Below, one piece after another: positions 27,899 to 36,104 of a stretch of DNA of 64,000 nt. The DNA lies in assembly GCA_023954035.1 (NCBI GenBank), contig JAMLIT010000011.1, forward strand, positions 1 through 64,000, read 5' to 3'. This DNA comes from Burkholderiaceae bacterium (GTDB lineage Bacteria > Pseudomonadota > Gammaproteobacteria > Burkholderiales > Burkholderiaceae_C). Every line of letters begins with the position of its first letter. Position 1 is the stretch's first letter. The notes below the pieces were generated by a model, which was not told the DNA's origin, searched no databases, and was given only the letters and a program-made list of their open reading frames with translations. The translations under genes and the position numbers were made by a program.

Positions 27899-28420
27899 TT
27901 ATTCGGGCGATTGGCTGTCACCGCTGCCCAGGGGCCTTTGCATCAGCACGATGTCGCGCCAGGCGCCGTGCTTCCAGCCCACCGAACGCATTCGGCCCGT
28001 ATGTTCAAACCCCAGGGACTCGTGCAGCCGAATGGAGCCAAGATTGGCCGAATCGCCCACCACGGCCATCAACTGGCGCACGCCCGCCGCTTCGGCGCGC
28101 TCGATGAGCGCAGTGAGCAGTGCGCGGCCCACGCCCGTGCCGCGCGCGGTGTCGGCGACATAGACCGAATCTTCCGCAGAAAAGCGGTAGGCCGGCCGCG
28201 GCTTGAACCAGTTGGCGTAGGCAAAGCCCTGCACCTGGCCGCCGCGCTCGGCCACCAGCCAGGGCAGCTGGCGTGAGAGCACTTCGGCGCGGCGGGCCGC
28301 CATGTCGGCTCGGCTGGGAGGGTCGAGTTCAAACGTGCCGGTGCCATGAAGGACGTGATGGGCATAGATGGCCGTGATGGCGTCGAGATCGCCATCGCCG
28401 CTGGGGCGAACAAAAAGCAT
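27899..28420 (-). CDS. GNAT family N-acetyltransferase (phosphinothricin acetyltransferase-like)
   Basis: A 173-aa acetyltransferase with the opening VRPSGDGDLDAITAIYAHHV and TGTFELDPPSRADM typical of the PAT/Bar branch, SVYVADTARGTGVGRALLTAL (acetyl-CoA loop, RGTGVG) and GFEHTGRMRSVGWKHGAWRD. Members acetylate phosphinothricin, methionine sulfoximine or related amino acids; the true substrate here is unknown. It is divergent from the rpsP operon and is followed by the TM2 gene. Confidence 0.88.
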   Translation of the reverse strand: MLFVRPSGDGDLDAITAIYAHHVLHGTGTFELDPPSRADMAARRAEVLSRQLPWLVAERGGQVQGFAYANWFKPRPAYRFSAEDSVYVADTARGTGVGRALLTALIERAEAAGVRQLMAVVGDSANLGSIRLHESLGFEHTGRMRSVGWKHGAWRDIVLMQRPLGSGDSQSPE

Positions 28421-28439
28421 GGAGAAAAGGAAAGAAAGA

Positions 28440-28445
28440 TATAAT
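28440..28445 (+). promoter_or_regulatory. -10 box of the rpsP operon
   Basis: A perfect TATAAT in AGATATAATCGACGG, about 120 nt before rpsP. No good -35 is seen at the usual distance; the upstream DNA is a purine run (GGAGAAAAGGAAAGAAAG). The long leader to rpsP has no obvious gene. Confidence 0.65.
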
Positions 28446-28564
28446 CGACGGCTTTGCAGCGTGTCGCTGGCCGGGTGGCCATGTCGCGTGTCTCTACGTT
28501 GTAAATCTTGCGGTCCGGTGTTGACGAGGGTCAGCGCGCCGGCCCACCACCCGAAGGATAAATC

Positions 28565-28816
28565 ATGGTCGTCATTCGACTCTCTCGCGGCGGCTCCAAG
28601 GGCCGACCTTTCTACAACATCGTCGTTGCCGACAAGCGCGTGCGCCGCGACGGCCGCTTCATCGAACGCCTGGGCTTCTACAACCCCACGGCCAAGGAAA
28701 GCGAAGAAGGGCTGCGCATTGCGCAAGACCGCCTGAGCTACTGGAAGAGCGTGGGCGCGCAAGCCTCGCCCACCGTGGACCGTCTGGTCAAGCAGGCGGC
28801 CAAGCAGGCTGCCTGA
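28565..28816 (+). CDS. rpsP: 30S ribosomal protein S16
   Basis: An 83-aa protein starting [20 protein letters not shown], the S16 signature, with [17 protein letters not shown]. The ribosome binding site is GAAGGA. First gene of rpsP-rimM-trmD-rplS. A terminator-like hairpin follows at 28836. Confidence 0.98.
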   Translation: MVVIRLSRGGSKGRPFYNIVVADKRVRRDGRFIERLGFYNPTAKESEEGLRIAQDRLSYWKSVGAQASPTVDRLVKQAAKQAA

Positions 28817-28835
28817 ACCGGCCTTCGGCCGATCG

Positions 28836-28876
28836 GGGCGGACGGCGTCAGTGCATGGCGCTTTCCGCCCTTTTTT
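28836..28876 (+). terminator. terminator-like hairpin between rpsP and rimM
   Basis: GGGCGGA (28836-28842) pairs with TCCGCCC (28864-28870), the loop can fold further (GCG/CGC), and TTTTTT follows (28871-28876). It looks like an intrinsic terminator inside the operon, so rpsP is probably made in excess over rimM and trmD by partial read-through. Its presence also argues that rimM starts after it, at 28894. Confidence 0.75.
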
Positions 28877-28893
28877 CATTCCGGCCTGCTGAC

Positions 28894-29466
28894 ATGAAAC
28901 CTGCTTTCGCGCTCTGCCCCGCCCCACTGCCACCCGACGCGGTCGAGGTTGGCCGGGTCTCCGACGCCTGGGGTGTCAAAGGCTGGTTCAAGGTCGTTCC
29001 CCACAGCAGCGCGCCTGCTGCGCTGCTGGTCAGCCGCGTCTGGTACCTGCAGCCCAGCGAGCGCGGGGTTCAGAGCTTTGCGGGCACCGTCCAGCTCGAT
29101 GTGCGCCAGGCGCGTGCGCACGGCGGCGGCGTTGTCGCCTGGGCGCAGGGCATCGACGACCGCAGCAGCGCCCAGGCCTTGCGCGGTTCGCGCATTTTTG
29201 TGCCGCGGGCCAGCTTTCCCAAGACCGACGAAGGCGAGTACTACTGGGTGGACCTGATGGGCCTGGCCGTGGAGAACCGCCAAGGCCTGGCGCTGGGCAC
29301 CGTGCGAGAGCTGCTCACCACTGGAGCGCAAACCGTGCTCGTGCTCGACGGCGAGGTGGTCGAGGGCCAACCCGTGGAGCGCATGATTCCCTTCGTCGCT
29401 GCCTTCATTGACGAGGTCGACCTGCCGGGCAGGCGCATCGTGGCCGACTGGCAGCCCGACTACTAA
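28894..29466 (+). CDS. rimM: ribosome maturation factor RimM
   Basis: Assembly factor for the 30S head. The 190-aa protein has [20 protein letters not shown] at the N-terminus (RimM domain), [16 protein letters not shown], the PRC-barrel part [17 protein letters not shown] and the ending [20 protein letters not shown]. The ATG at 28894 was chosen because the in-frame ATG at 28855 lies inside the terminator hairpin. There are 17 bp to trmD. Confidence 0.95.
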   Translation: MKPAFALCPAPLPPDAVEVGRVSDAWGVKGWFKVVPHSSAPAALLVSRVWYLQPSERGVQSFAGTVQLDVRQARAHGGGVVAWAQGIDDRSSAQALRGSRIFVPRASFPKTDEGEYYWVDLMGLAVENRQGLALGTVRELLTTGAQTVLVLDGEVVEGQPVERMIPFVAAFIDEVDLPGRRIVADWQPDY

Positions 29467-29483
29467 ACCCCTGGGCGCCGCGC

Positions 29484-30260
29484 GTGCGTTTTGACGTCAT
29501 CACCTTGTTTCCCGAGCTGTTCGCGCCCTTTTTGGCGGGCGGCGTCACGCGGCGCGCCTTCGCTTCGGGGCAGGTGACCGTCGTGCTGTGGAATCCGCGC
29601 GATTTTGCCCAGGGCAACTACCGGCGGGTGGACGACCGTCCCTTTGGCGGCGGCCCCGGCATGGTCATGCTTGCCGAGCCCCTCGCGCAGTGCCTGGCCG
29701 CCATTCGCTCGGCGCGTGCCGAGAGCGAAAGCCTTGGAGCCGTGGCGCCGCTGGTGCTTTTCTCGCCCATCGGTGCGCCCCTGAACCACGCAGCGGTCGT
29801 GCAGTGGGCGCAGAGCCCCGGCGCGGTGCTGCTGTGCGGGCGCTACGAGGGCATTGACCAGCGCTTCATCGATCGCCATGTCGACGTGCAGATCAGCCTG
29901 GGGGACTTCGTGCTCTCGGGCGGAGAGATCGCTGCCATGGCCTTGCTCGATGCCGTCGCCCGGCTGCAGCCCGGCGTGCTGCACGGCGCGGGGAGCCACG
30001 CGCAGGACAGCTTCAACCCCGCGCTCGACGGACTGCTCGATTGCCCGCACTACACCCGGCCCGAAGTCTGGCAGGGCGAGGCTGCGCCGGCCGAATTGCT
30101 TTCGGGGCATCACGCGCAGATCGAGGAGTGGCGCCGCCGCCAGAGTCTGCTGCTGACGGCGCGCCACCGGCCCGATCTGATTGCCGCGGCCCGCGCCGCA
30201 GGGCACCTGGGCGCGGCCGACGAAGCCCTGCTGCAAGCGCAAAGCGACCGCACGCTATAA
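29484..30260 (+). CDS. trmD: tRNA (guanine37-N1)-methyltransferase
   Basis: SPOUT methyltransferase that makes m1G37 and prevents frameshifting. The 258-aa protein starts [13 protein letters not shown] (GTG codon) and shows the knot signatures [26 protein letters not shown] and [15 protein letters not shown], plus [13 protein letters not shown] (family: GVLGxxxSxxxDSF). Its last codons carry the -10 of the rplS promoter. Confidence 0.97.
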   Translation: MRFDVITLFPELFAPFLAGGVTRRAFASGQVTVVLWNPRDFAQGNYRRVDDRPFGGGPGMVMLAEPLAQCLAAIRSARAESESLGAVAPLVLFSPIGAPLNHAAVVQWAQSPGAVLLCGRYEGIDQRFIDRHVDVQISLGDFVLSGGEIAAMALLDAVARLQPGVLHGAGSHAQDSFNPALDGLLDCPHYTRPEVWQGEAAPAELLSGHHAQIEEWRRRQSLLLTARHRPDLIAAARAAGHLGAADEALLQAQSDRTL

Positions 30261-30261
30261 T
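30256..30261 (+). promoter_or_regulatory. -10 box for rplS
   Basis: A perfect TATAAT overlapping the trmD stop codon (CGCTATAATGGCAGG). The best -35 candidate is CTGCAA at 30231-30236, a wide 19-nt spacing. About 100 nt of leader follow before rplS, without a reading frame of note. It lets L19 be made at ribosomal-protein levels despite the upstream terminator. Confidence 0.65.
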
Positions 30262-30369
30262 GGCAGGCTTTTCGATCCTCTGCCCGGCCGGTCCGCATGC
30301 GATGCCAGGACCCATCTGTCAATCCCGACACTGCCAATCATGGCGCGGACACGATCGCAGGACGCTCAC

Positions 30370-30765
30370 ATGAACCTGATCCAGACCCTCGAGGCGGAAG
30401 AAATTGCCCGCCTTGGCAAGACCATTCCCGTCTTTGCCCCCGGCGACACCGTCGTCGTCAGCGTCAACGTGGTGGAAGGTACGCGCAAGCGCGTGCAGGC
30501 CTACGAAGGCGTAGTGATTGCCAAGCGCAACCGCGGCATCAACAGCGCGTTCATCGTGCGCAAGATCTCCAGCGGCGAAGGTGTCGAGCGCACCTTCCAG
30601 ACCTACAGCCCGCTGATCGCCAAGATCGAAGTCAAGCGCCGCGGCGACGTGCGCCGCGCCAAGCTGTACTACCTGCGCGATCGCAGCGGCAAGTCGGCTC
30701 GGATCAAGGAAAAGCTGCCGTCCCGCCGCAAGGCTTCGGCCGCCGACCTGGCGAGCGCCGAATAA
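30370..30765 (+). CDS. rplS: 50S ribosomal protein L19
   Basis: A 131-aa protein with the L19 signatures [35 protein letters not shown] and [13 protein letters not shown], ending in a basic tail ([13 protein letters not shown]). Last gene of the rpsP operon, followed by a strong terminator at 30787. Confidence 0.98.
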   Translation: MNLIQTLEAEEIARLGKTIPVFAPGDTVVVSVNVVEGTRKRVQAYEGVVIAKRNRGINSAFIVRKISSGEGVERTFQTYSPLIAKIEVKRRGDVRRAKLYYLRDRSGKSARIKEKLPSRRKASAADLASAE

Positions 30766-30786
30766 GGCGATAACGCCCGTGCGCCC

Positions 30787-30822
30787 AGGCCGCCGCAGCG
30801 CTATGCTGCAGCGGCCTTTTTC
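30787..30822 (+). terminator. intrinsic terminator of the rpsP-rplS operon
   Basis: AGGCCGC (30787-30793) pairs with GCGGCCT (30811-30817), with an inner CGCAGC/GCTGCA extension, followed by TTTTTCTTTT. It ends the operon 21 bp after rplS. Confidence 0.85.
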
Positions 30823-30826
30823 TTTT

Positions 30827-31531
30827 ATGCCCTCCGACGCCCAGCCCATCGCGCCTTTCGCGCTGCCGCAGTTCGATCCGCGCACGGTTCCCGTGCTCGG
30901 AACCGACGCCGGGCTGCCGGCCGTCGCGCCCCAGCGCATCACGGCGCAGGCGCTGCGAACACGTTTTGCTTCGCCGCCTGCCTGGCAGCCCGAGATTTCT
31001 GGGGAGCCGAGCTTCAGCGCGCGCGCGCCCGCCCGTGCTGCGGTGCTGATTGCCCTGGTGCAGCGGGCCGAGCCCACGGTGCTCTTGACCGAACGCAGCC
31101 TGCAGTTGTCCACCCATTCGGGTCAGGTTGCTTTTCCCGGCGGCCGGGTGGACGACATCGATGCCAACCCGGTGGCAGCCGCGCTGCGCGAGGCGCACGA
31201 GGAGGTGGGCCTGGACCCGCGCTGTGCCGACGTGCTGGGGGAGTTGCCGGTGTATGTGACCGGTTCGTCCTTCATCGTCTCGCCGGTGGTGGCGCTGGTG
31301 CCGCCCGATTGCGCACTGCGCCCCAATCCGCATGAAGTGAGCCGCGTCTTCGAGGTGCCGCTCGGCTTTCTGCTCGACCCTGCTCACCACCGCCGCCATG
31401 CGGTCGAGTTTCATGGCGTTCGGCGCGAGTGGTACTCCATGCCCTTTGAGGACGCGGCCGGCTATGAGCATTTCATCTGGGGCGCGACCGCCGGCATGCT
31501 GCGCAATTTCTACCGCTTTCTTTTGGCTTGA
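30827..31531 (+). CDS. NUDIX hydrolase, CoA pyrophosphatase type
   Basis: A 234-aa NUDIX protein with the CoA-pyrophosphatase (UPF0035) signature LLTERSLQLSTHSGQVAFPG directly before the Nudix box (GGRVDDID...REAHEEVGLD). Such enzymes cleave CoA and CoA esters to 4'-phosphopantetheine and 3',5'-ADP. The start at 30827 follows the operon terminator; earlier starts would lie within the hairpin. The N-terminal 60 residues are proline-rich and variable, as usual. Confidence 0.9.
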   Translation: MPSDAQPIAPFALPQFDPRTVPVLGTDAGLPAVAPQRITAQALRTRFASPPAWQPEISGEPSFSARAPARAAVLIALVQRAEPTVLLTERSLQLSTHSGQVAFPGGRVDDIDANPVAAALREAHEEVGLDPRCADVLGELPVYVTGSSFIVSPVVALVPPDCALRPNPHEVSRVFEVPLGFLLDPAHHRRHAVEFHGVRREWYSMPFEDAAGYEHFIWGATAGMLRNFYRFLLA

Positions 31532-31602
31532 GGCGGGCGGCCACGCGCCAGCCGCGCCGCCGCCGGTCGGTCTCTTCGGGCAGACCGCTATCATTCCGGC
31601 CC

Positions 31603-32589
31603 ATGAGTTTCATCGCCATCCTGCTGGCCTTGCTGATCGAGCAGGCGCGCCCGCTGTCTCGCCGCAATCCGGTGCACGCCGGCCTGCGCGCCTGGTCGCT
31701 TTCGGCGAGCCGCAATTTCGACGCCGGCAAACCGCACCATGCCTGGGTGGCGTGGGCGCTCGCCGTGGTGTTGCCGGCCTGCCTGGTCGCAGGCGTCCAC
31801 GTGCTGCTGGTCCTGACGCTGGGCTGGCCGCTGGCCGTCGTGTGGAACATTGCGGTGCTCTATATCACGCTGGGGTTTCGCCAGTTCAGCCACCATTTCA
31901 CCCGCATTCGCGATGCGCTCGACCTGGGCGACGAGCGCGGGGCGCGCGAAGCTCTGGCGCACTGGCAGCAAGTGAACGTGGGCGAGCTGCCGCGCAGCGA
32001 GCTGGTGCGCCACGTACTGGAGTATTCGGTGCTGGCGGCGCACCGCCACGTGTTTGGCGTGCTCGCCTGGTACTCGGTGCTGGCCGCGCTGGGCCTGGGG
32101 CCGGCGGGCGCGGTGCTCTACCGCATGGGTGAATTTGCCGCGCGTTACTGGAGCCGGCCTGGCCCGGACGCGGCGCCGCGCGCCAGCGAGGCCTTGCAGC
32201 GTGCATCGGCCGCCGCCTGGATGGCGCTCGACTGGCTGCCGGTGCGACTGACGGCGCTGTGCTTTGCCGTCGTCGGCAGTTTTGAGGAGGCCATCGATGG
32301 CTGGCGCTTTCACGCCCAGCGTTTTCCCAACGACAACGACGGTGTGCTGCTGGCTGCAACGTCCGGCGCCATCAACGTGCGACTGGGCGGGGAGGCGCTG
32401 AAGTCACGACCCGGGCCGCGGCCGCGTGACGGCTTGGAAATGGACGCCGAACTGGGCGACAGCGACAGCACGCCCGGCCGGGAGCCCGAGCTGGCGCACT
32501 TGCGCAGCGTGGTGGGTCTGGTCTGGCGGTCCGTCGTGGTGTGGATGCTGCTGCTGGCGCTGCTGACGCTGGCGCGCTTTCTCGGCTGA
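31603..32589 (+). CDS. CobD/CbiB-like membrane protein
   Basis: A 328-aa membrane protein with the family opening MSFIAILLALLIEQARPL, LYITLGFRQFSHHFTRIRDA, and RHVLEYSVLAAHRHVFGVL, the arrangement of the CobD/CbiB-AmpE superfamily. In Burkholderiales this branch sits outside cobalamin operons, and no cobalamin gene is here, so cobalamin synthesis is not implied. A -10-like TATCAT ends 8 nt before the ATG and no ribosome binding site is visible. It converges on rsgA, with 29 bp between. Confidence 0.85.
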   Translation: MSFIAILLALLIEQARPLSRRNPVHAGLRAWSLSASRNFDAGKPHHAWVAWALAVVLPACLVAGVHVLLVLTLGWPLAVVWNIAVLYITLGFRQFSHHFTRIRDALDLGDERGAREALAHWQQVNVGELPRSELVRHVLEYSVLAAHRHVFGVLAWYSVLAALGLGPAGAVLYRMGEFAARYWSRPGPDAAPRASEALQRASAAAWMALDWLPVRLTALCFAVVGSFEEAIDGWRFHAQRFPNDNDGVLLAATSGAINVRLGGEALKSRPGPRPRDGLEMDAELGDSDSTPGREPELAHLRSVVGLVWRSVVVWMLLLALLTLARFLG

Positions 32590-32618
32590 GCGCCCAAGGC
32601 CTGGCGCACCGCCGCCGC

Positions 32619-33557
32619 TCAGTAGCGCGTCTGGCCCAGCTCTTTGAACAGATCGCTATAAATAGAATAGCGAATGGCGCTTATTCCGTCTGCGCTGGGG
32701 CCATTTTTTACTGCAGAAATGACGCCGCAACCGGGTTCGTGCAGGTGCGTGCAGTTGTAGAACTTGCAATGCGAGGCGTGCGCTGCGATGTCGGGCATGC
32801 AGCGCGCGAGGTCCATGGGCGCGATGTGGTGCAGGCCGAATTCCTGGAAGCCCGGCGAGTCGATCACGGCCGTACTGCGCTGCCCATCCAGCCAATACAG
32901 CGCCGTGCTGGTGGTGGTGTGGCGGCCGGAGTTGAGGGCCTGAGAGATTTCGGCCGTCTGCACCGCCGCGCCCGGCACCAGCAGGTTTACCAGACTGCTT
33001 TTTCCGACGCCCGAGGGGCCAAGCACCAGCGTGGTCTTGCCTGCCAGACGCGGCAGCAGCGCATCGCGGGCGGCTTCGGGCGTTTGCGCAAGCGACAGCG
33101 GCAGCACCGGATAGTGCTGGCCTTGGCCGATGTCGCGGTAGGGCTGCAGGCGCTGCCAGGCGCGCTCGAACGGTTCGGGCAAATCGCTTTTGTTGAGGGC
33201 AATGAGCGGTGCAATCCCGGCGGCTTGCGCAGCGATCAGCGCGCGGGCCAGCTGCATTTCCGAGAAAACCGGCTCGGCAGCCAGCAGGATCAGGATCTGG
33301 TCGAGGTTGGCAGCAAACGATTTGGTGCGGATTTCGTCCTGGCGGTAGAAGAGGTTGCGCCTCTCTTCTACCTTCTCGATGGTGCCCTCGTTGCCCTGAC
33401 CGGCGGCCGCTGGCAGCCATGCGACCCGGTCGCCCACCACAGACTGGCTGCGTTTGCCCCGAGGGTGGCAGATGCGGCGCTCGCCGTCCTGCGTTTCCAC
33501 GACACAGTGCCGCCCGTGGCTGGCAACCACCAGGCCTTGGCGCAAGGCTTCAGCCAT
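32619..33557 (-). CDS. rsgA: ribosome small-subunit biogenesis GTPase RsgA
   Basis: Circularly permuted GTPase for late 30S assembly. The 312-aa protein has an N-terminal OB fold, then G4 (ALNKSDL), G1 (GPSGVGKSSLVNLL), G3 (VIDSPGFQEFGLHH) and the C-terminal zinc site (CKFYNCTHLHEPGCGV). The last 25 residues (NGPSADGISAIRYSIYS and beyond) are encoded mostly by a dispersed repeat copy. It precedes phhB-upstream genes on the same strand, 15 bp after phhB. Confidence 0.96.
   Translation of the reverse strand: MAEALRQGLVVASHGRHCVVETQDGERRICHPRGKRSQSVVGDRVAWLPAAAGQGNEGTIEKVEERRNLFYRQDEIRTKSFAANLDQILILLAAEPVFSEMQLARALIAAQAAGIAPLIALNKSDLPEPFERAWQRLQPYRDIGQGQHYPVLPLSLAQTPEAARDALLPRLAGKTTLVLGPSGVGKSSLVNLLVPGAAVQTAEISQALNSGRHTTTSTALYWLDGQRSTAVIDSPGFQEFGLHHIAPMDLARCMPDIAAHASHCKFYNCTHLHEPGCGVISAVKNGPSADGISAIRYSIYSDLFKELGQTRY
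32655..32720 (-). repeat. dispersed in-gene repeat, copy 7 (C-terminus of rsgA)
   Basis: In the sense of rsgA: GGCCCCAGCGC, 19 nt, CGCTATTC. It has one change from the AGCT arm. Translated as NGPSADGISAIRYSIYS; the only copy read in this frame. It makes up most of the tail after the zinc site, a variable region in RsgA. Confidence 0.7.
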
Positions 33558-33572
33558 GGCGTGGGTGCCAGT

Positions 33573-33908
33573 TCATGTGAGCAGAGCGTCGAAGCGGCTG
33601 GCGCAGTCAAAGTCGGTGCTGGATATGCCACCCACGTCGTGCGTGTTGAGCCGCACGACACAGCGGTCGTAGTGCACCGAGAGGTCGGGGTGGTGGTCCT
33701 GCGCGTGGGCCACGAAGGCCAGCGCATTCACGAAGGCCATGGTCTGGTAGTAGTTGGCAAAGCGGTAGGTCTTCTCGATGGCCACTTCGGCGCCGTCGCC
33801 TTGCAATCGCCAGCCCTCCCGTTGGGCCAATGCAGCTACTATTTCTGTAGCTGACAGCGCACGCCGTGTCTGCGTGGACCAGTCTTTTTGCTTCAAATCT
33901 TGTGTCAT
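33573..33908 (-). CDS. 4a-hydroxytetrahydrobiopterin dehydratase
   Basis: A 111-aa pterin-4a-carbinolamine dehydratase (PhhB/PCD type). The active-site block is ALAFVAHAQDHHPDLSVHYD followed by RLNTHDVGGISSTD, with the HHP and the distal His. It normally recycles the cofactor of phenylalanine hydroxylase, which is not in this window. Residues about 4-25 (DWSTQTRRALSATEIVA) derive from a dispersed repeat copy. Its ATG overlaps the stop of the M48 protease gene (ATGA). Confidence 0.92.
   Translation of the reverse strand: MTQDLKQKDWSTQTRRALSATEIVAALAQREGWRLQGDGAEVAIEKTYRFANYYQTMAFVNALAFVAHAQDHHPDLSVHYDRCVVRLNTHDVGGISSTDFDCASRFDALLT
33834..33899 (-). repeat. dispersed in-gene repeat, copy 8 (N-terminus of phhB-like gene)
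   Basis: In the sense of the gene: GATTTGAAGC, then CCACGC, 19 nt, AGCTACAGAAATAGTAGC. One change in the GCGC arm. Translated as DWSTQTRRALSATEIVA, in the same frame as the rarA copy. It lies at the variable N-terminus. Confidence 0.65.
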
Positions 33909-35221
33909 GCGGCTGCTCCTGCGTGCATGCGCGCCAGGCGCTCTACGGCCGGCGGATGCGAGTAATAGAACCTCACGTAGACCGGATCGGGCGTGAGCGT
34001 GGACGCATTGTCTTCGTAGAGCTTGAGCAGGGCCGAGGCCAGGGAGCCGCCGTCCGTTTGCGCCACCGCGTAGGCGTCGGCCTGAAACTCGTGGGCGCGC
34101 GACATCTGCGCAAACAGCGGCGAGAGGAACACGGTGAAGACCGGGACGGCCAGCAGGAACAGCAGCAGGGCCAGCGCATCATTGGGCGGTGCGGCGGCGC
34201 CGGGCACCAGGGCCGGCAGGGCCGGCTGGACACCCAGGCCGGTATAGAACCACACCTGCGTAGAGAGCCAGCCCAGCAGGGCAAAACCGGCCAGACTCAG
34301 AGCAAACATGGCGGCCATGCGTTTGGTGATGTGCCGGTGGTGAAAGTGCCCCAACTCGTGCGCCAGCACGGCTTCGACCTCGTCGGGCGAGAGCTGGCGC
34401 AGCAGGGTGTCGAAGAACACCACGCGCTTGGCGCTGCCAAAACCGGTGAAATAGGCGTTGGCGTGGGCGCTCCGGCGGCTGCCATCCATCACGAAAAGTC
34501 CTTTGGCGGCGAATCCGCAGCGCTGCATCAGCGCCTGCACCCGCGCCGCCAGCGCTTCGTCTTGCAGCGGGACGAACTTGTTGAAAAACGGGGCAATGAA
34601 GCTGGGATACACCCACATCAGCAGCAGATTGAAGCCTGTCCACAGCGCCCAGGCCCAGAGCCACCAGAGTGACCCGGCCGATGCCATGAGCGCCAGGATG
34701 GCGGCCGCCAGCGGCAAGCCGATGAGCGCTCCGAGCAAGGTCGACTTCACCAGGTCGCTGAGCCACAGCCGCGGGGTGGTCTGGTTGAAGCCAAAGCGCT
34801 GCTCGAGAACGAAGGTCTGGTACAGCGTGCCCGGCAAGTCGATCAGGGCGCTGATCACGGCAAACGCGGCGAGCAAAGCCAACTGCTGCCCCATGCCGCC
34901 CCCCAGTGCCGAGAGCAGGGCCTGGTTGAGCGCGTCCAGGCCGCCCAGCAGGGTCCAGCCCAGCAGGACTGCCGCACCCAGCGCCGCCTCCAGAATGCCA
35001 AAGCGCAGCTTGGCGCGGGTGTAATCGGCCGCCTTGTGGTGCGCAGGCAGGGCGATGCGCTGGGCAAAGGCTGGAGGCACGGCAGCGCGTCCCCGGGTCA
35101 CTTCGCGCAGCTGCCGTCCGGCCAGCCACAGCTTGAGCAGGAAGCCCAAACTCAGCGCGAGGGCAAAAGCGGCGCTCAACAAGAGCGAGGGGGTCAGGGA
35201 AAAAGCGGTGGTGTCGGGCAT
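33905..35221 (-). CDS. M48 family membrane metalloprotease (CAAX protease 1-like)
   Basis: A 438-aa zinc protease with a CAAX-prenyl-protease-1 type N-terminus ([20 protein letters not shown]), several membrane helices and the catalytic HELGH ([18 protein letters not shown]) with the third ligand in [12 protein letters not shown]. HtpX/Ste24-like enzymes take part in membrane-protein quality control. The start at 35221 is the first good ATG; a longer reading would run into orn. It overlaps phhB by ATGA and is divergent from orn. Confidence 0.92.
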   Translation of the reverse strand: MPDTTAFSLTPSLLLSAAFALALSLGFLLKLWLAGRQLREVTRGRAAVPPAFAQRIALPAHHKAADYTRAKLRFGILEAALGAAVLLGWTLLGGLDALNQALLSALGGGMGQQLALLAAFAVISALIDLPGTLYQTFVLEQRFGFNQTTPRLWLSDLVKSTLLGALIGLPLAAAILALMASAGSLWWLWAWALWTGFNLLLMWVYPSFIAPFFNKFVPLQDEALAARVQALMQRCGFAAKGLFVMDGSRRSAHANAYFTGFGSAKRVVFFDTLLRQLSPDEVEAVLAHELGHFHHRHITKRMAAMFALSLAGFALLGWLSTQVWFYTGLGVQPALPALVPGAAAPPNDALALLLFLLAVPVFTVFLSPLFAQMSRAHEFQADAYAVAQTDGGSLASALLKLYEDNASTLTPDPVYVRFYYSHPPAVERLARMHAGAAA

Positions 35222-35285
35222 GTGGGGCGAGTTTAGGGCAAGCCTGCGCGGCCCGAGCGCGCCCGCCTTGCGCGACAATGAGCGC

Positions 35286-35885
35286 ATGTCCGCGCCCCTC
35301 GATACCCTTTCCCGCTCCGACCAAAACCTCGTCTGGCTCGACTGCGAGATGACGGGCCTGGACCCCGAAAAAGAACGCATCATCGAGATCGCCGTGATCG
35401 TGACCGGGCCCCAGCTGACGCCGCGCATCGAAGGGCCGGTGCTGGTCATTCATCAAAGCGACGCCCTTCTGGACGCCATGGATGCATGGAACAAGGGCAC
35501 CCATGGACGCAGCGGCCTCATCGACAAGGTGCGCGCGTCGTCCTTGACGGAGGCGGATGCCGAGGCGCAGCTGCTGGAGTTCGTCCGGCGCTATGTGCCC
35601 AAGGGGGCCGTGCCTTTGTGCGGCAACAGCATCGGACAGGACCGGCGATTCCTGGCCCGCTACATGCCCCGGCTCGAAGCCTTCCTGCACTACCGCAACG
35701 TCGATGTGAGCACGCTCAAGGAACTGGCCCGGCGCTGGAAGCCGTCGGCCTACAGCAGTTTCAAGAAGGCCCAGAAGCACACGGCGCTGGCCGACGTGCA
35801 CGAGTCTATCGACGAGCTGGCCCACTACCGCGCGCAGCTTTTTGCCCCCGACGCCCTTGCGGGAAAACCCGAGGTCGTGGCATAA
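35286..35885 (+). CDS. orn: oligoribonuclease
   Basis: DEDDh 3'-5' exoribonuclease that finishes RNA turnover and degrades pGpG. The 199-aa protein has [20 protein letters not shown] (Asp-Glu), [18 protein letters not shown] (Asp), and the final [14 protein letters not shown] (His-Asp). GACAAT ends 6 nt before the ATG and no ribosome binding site is seen, suggesting a leaderless message. pGpG links it to the c-di-GMP enzymes found further on in the window. Confidence 0.97.
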   Translation: MSAPLDTLSRSDQNLVWLDCEMTGLDPEKERIIEIAVIVTGPQLTPRIEGPVLVIHQSDALLDAMDAWNKGTHGRSGLIDKVRASSLTEADAEAQLLEFVRRYVPKGAVPLCGNSIGQDRRFLARYMPRLEAFLHYRNVDVSTLKELARRWKPSAYSSFKKAQKHTALADVHESIDELAHYRAQLFAPDALAGKPEVVA

Positions 35886-36104
35886 TCTCTGGCTTGCACC
35901 GCACCTGCGCTGCAAATTTTGTGCATCTCCCTTCACACACCGGGTACGCAGACACACTGGCCCTCGCCACTGTGCTTTTGCAGCAACAGCCCAGCCGCAG
36001 CGGCGCGACGCCACTGCAGGTTTCGTTTGATGGTTGATGTTTTTTAACCATTGACGAAGCCCCCCGAAGCGTTCCGCTCGGGATGCTTGCGTGAGAGAAA
36101 AATC
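35886..36104 (+). other. leader region of the DEAD-box helicase
   Basis: A 219-bp gap with no gene. It contains GCATAATCTC near its start (possible -10), a small hairpin ATGGTT...AACCAT around a T run (36029-36052), and a second inverted stretch, GAAGCGTTCCGCTC, before the start codon. Long structured leaders are common for cold-responsive RNA helicases, but I could not show regulation. Confidence 0.45.

Noticed and set aside
28855..28893. Earlier ATG for rimM
   Set aside because: It lies inside the terminator hairpin, and the extra residues are not part of the RimM domain.
31603..32589. Cobalamin biosynthesis role for the CobD/CbiB-like gene
   Set aside because: No other cobalamin gene is near, and this branch of the superfamily is found outside such operons.
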